Source of the DNA: Alloyangia pacifica
GTDB taxonomy: Bacteria > Pseudomonadota > Alphaproteobacteria > Rhodobacterales > Rhodobacteraceae
Direction: 5' to 3'
NCBI RefSeq assembly: GCF_900116195.1
Contig: NZ_FOZW01000009.1
Coordinates: 62,001 to 126,000, forward strand
Length of the DNA: 64,000 nucleotides
The translations under genes and the position numbers were made by a program. Positions 63,817 to 64,000 of the stretch are shown one piece after another (within the stretch, counting starts at the first letter, position 1; each line of letters starts with the position of its first letter). The notes under the pieces were generated by a model. That model saw only the letters and a program-made list of their open reading frames with translations, ran no database searches and was not told where the DNA came from.

Positions 63817-64000
63817 ATGTTTCAAGACCCGCCCGATCCCGGATACGACGTCCCCGCCCGCATCGGCGATCCCCTGTCCAAGGTGTTCACACCGGCCCTG
63901 GTGATCGACCTCGATGCCTTCGACCGCAACTTGATGCGCATGAAGCGCTTTGTCGCCGCCAGGGGCTTGCGGCTACGGGCCCACGCCAAGACCCACAAGT
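63817..64000 (+). CDS. D-threonine aldolase / D-serine dehydratase-like PLP enzyme, N-terminus (cut by right edge)
   Basis: The 61 visible residues include TPALVIDLDAFDRNLMRMKR and RAHAKTHK, the PLP-lysine block of the alanine-racemase-fold aldolases; K58 is the likely PLP lysine. It follows the DadA-like gene by ten bases. Such enzymes split 3-hydroxy-D-amino acids into glycine and an aldehyde, or dehydrate them. The rest lies beyond the window. Confidence 0.8.
   Translation, partial: MFQDPPDPGYDVPARIGDPLSKVFTPALVIDLDAFDRNLMRMKRFVAARGLRLRAHAKTHK

Overview
The window is high-GC DNA of an alphaproteobacterium, most likely of the Rhodobacteraceae/Roseobacter group. This rests on the gene content: a TAXI-type TRAP transporter, many ABC importers with PotABCD-, FbpABC- and MalEFGK-type parts, HyuAB, a CitMHS carrier, and transposase remnants of IS5, IS6, IS30 and IS110 type. 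I did no database comparison, so genus and species are unknown. No rRNA, tRNA or CRISPR array was recognised.

Layout. (1) 1-1713: the core NAD genes nadA and nadB (nadB runs off the left edge). (2) 1990-2276: a broken amino-acid ABC ATPase tail abutting a 142-bp element with terminal inverted repeats. (3) 2281-7377: an IclR regulator and CaiB-type CoA-transferase, divergent from a TAXI receptor and fused TRAP permease. (4) 7631-7903: IS5 fragment. (5) 8114-15380: LysR regulator divergent from an ABC sugar-type importer, a metallophosphoesterase and a HAD phosphatase. (6) 15500-15797: IS110 fragment. (7) 16113-21798: LacI regulator, ABC importer and a second metallophosphoesterase. (8) 21928-26569: a two-component system whose kinase is fused to a periplasmic binding-protein domain, followed by a CitMHS carrier with four phased CCTGAC repeats in its upstream region. 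(9) 26868-32336: RpiR regulator, FbpABC/AfuABC-like importer and a histidine phosphatase. (10) 32394-33104: DUF533/TerB-like protein. (11) 33374-34199: dead IS6-type element. (12) 34330-40607: a lower-GC block with LysR regulator, polar amino-acid ABC importer and a trimethylamine-dehydrogenase-like flavoenzyme. (13) 40776-41071: IS30 fragment. (14) 41142-51032: eight-gene operon with PotABCD-like importer, HyuA, HyuB, an M24 peptidase and a GntR regulator. (15) 51330-52020: IS5 remnant. (16) 52219-64000: RpiR regulator, ABC importer with a fused MalF-MalG permease, amidohydrolase, aldehyde dehydrogenase, GMC oxidoreductase with small subunit, DadA-like oxidase and a D-threonine-aldolase-like enzyme cut by the right edge.

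How it works together. The window reads as a string of self-contained uptake-and-catabolism cassettes, each with its own regulator, and most junctions carry a dead insertion sequence. Three consecutive ABC importers end in a phosphatase, which suggests import of phosphate esters followed by cytoplasmic dephosphorylation. All six ABC binding-protein genes are followed at once by an inverted repeat, a common device for giving the binding protein more transcript than its membrane partners. The most unusual item is the kinase/binding-protein fusion at 22589-25048 with the phased repeats in front of the carrier gene it probably controls.
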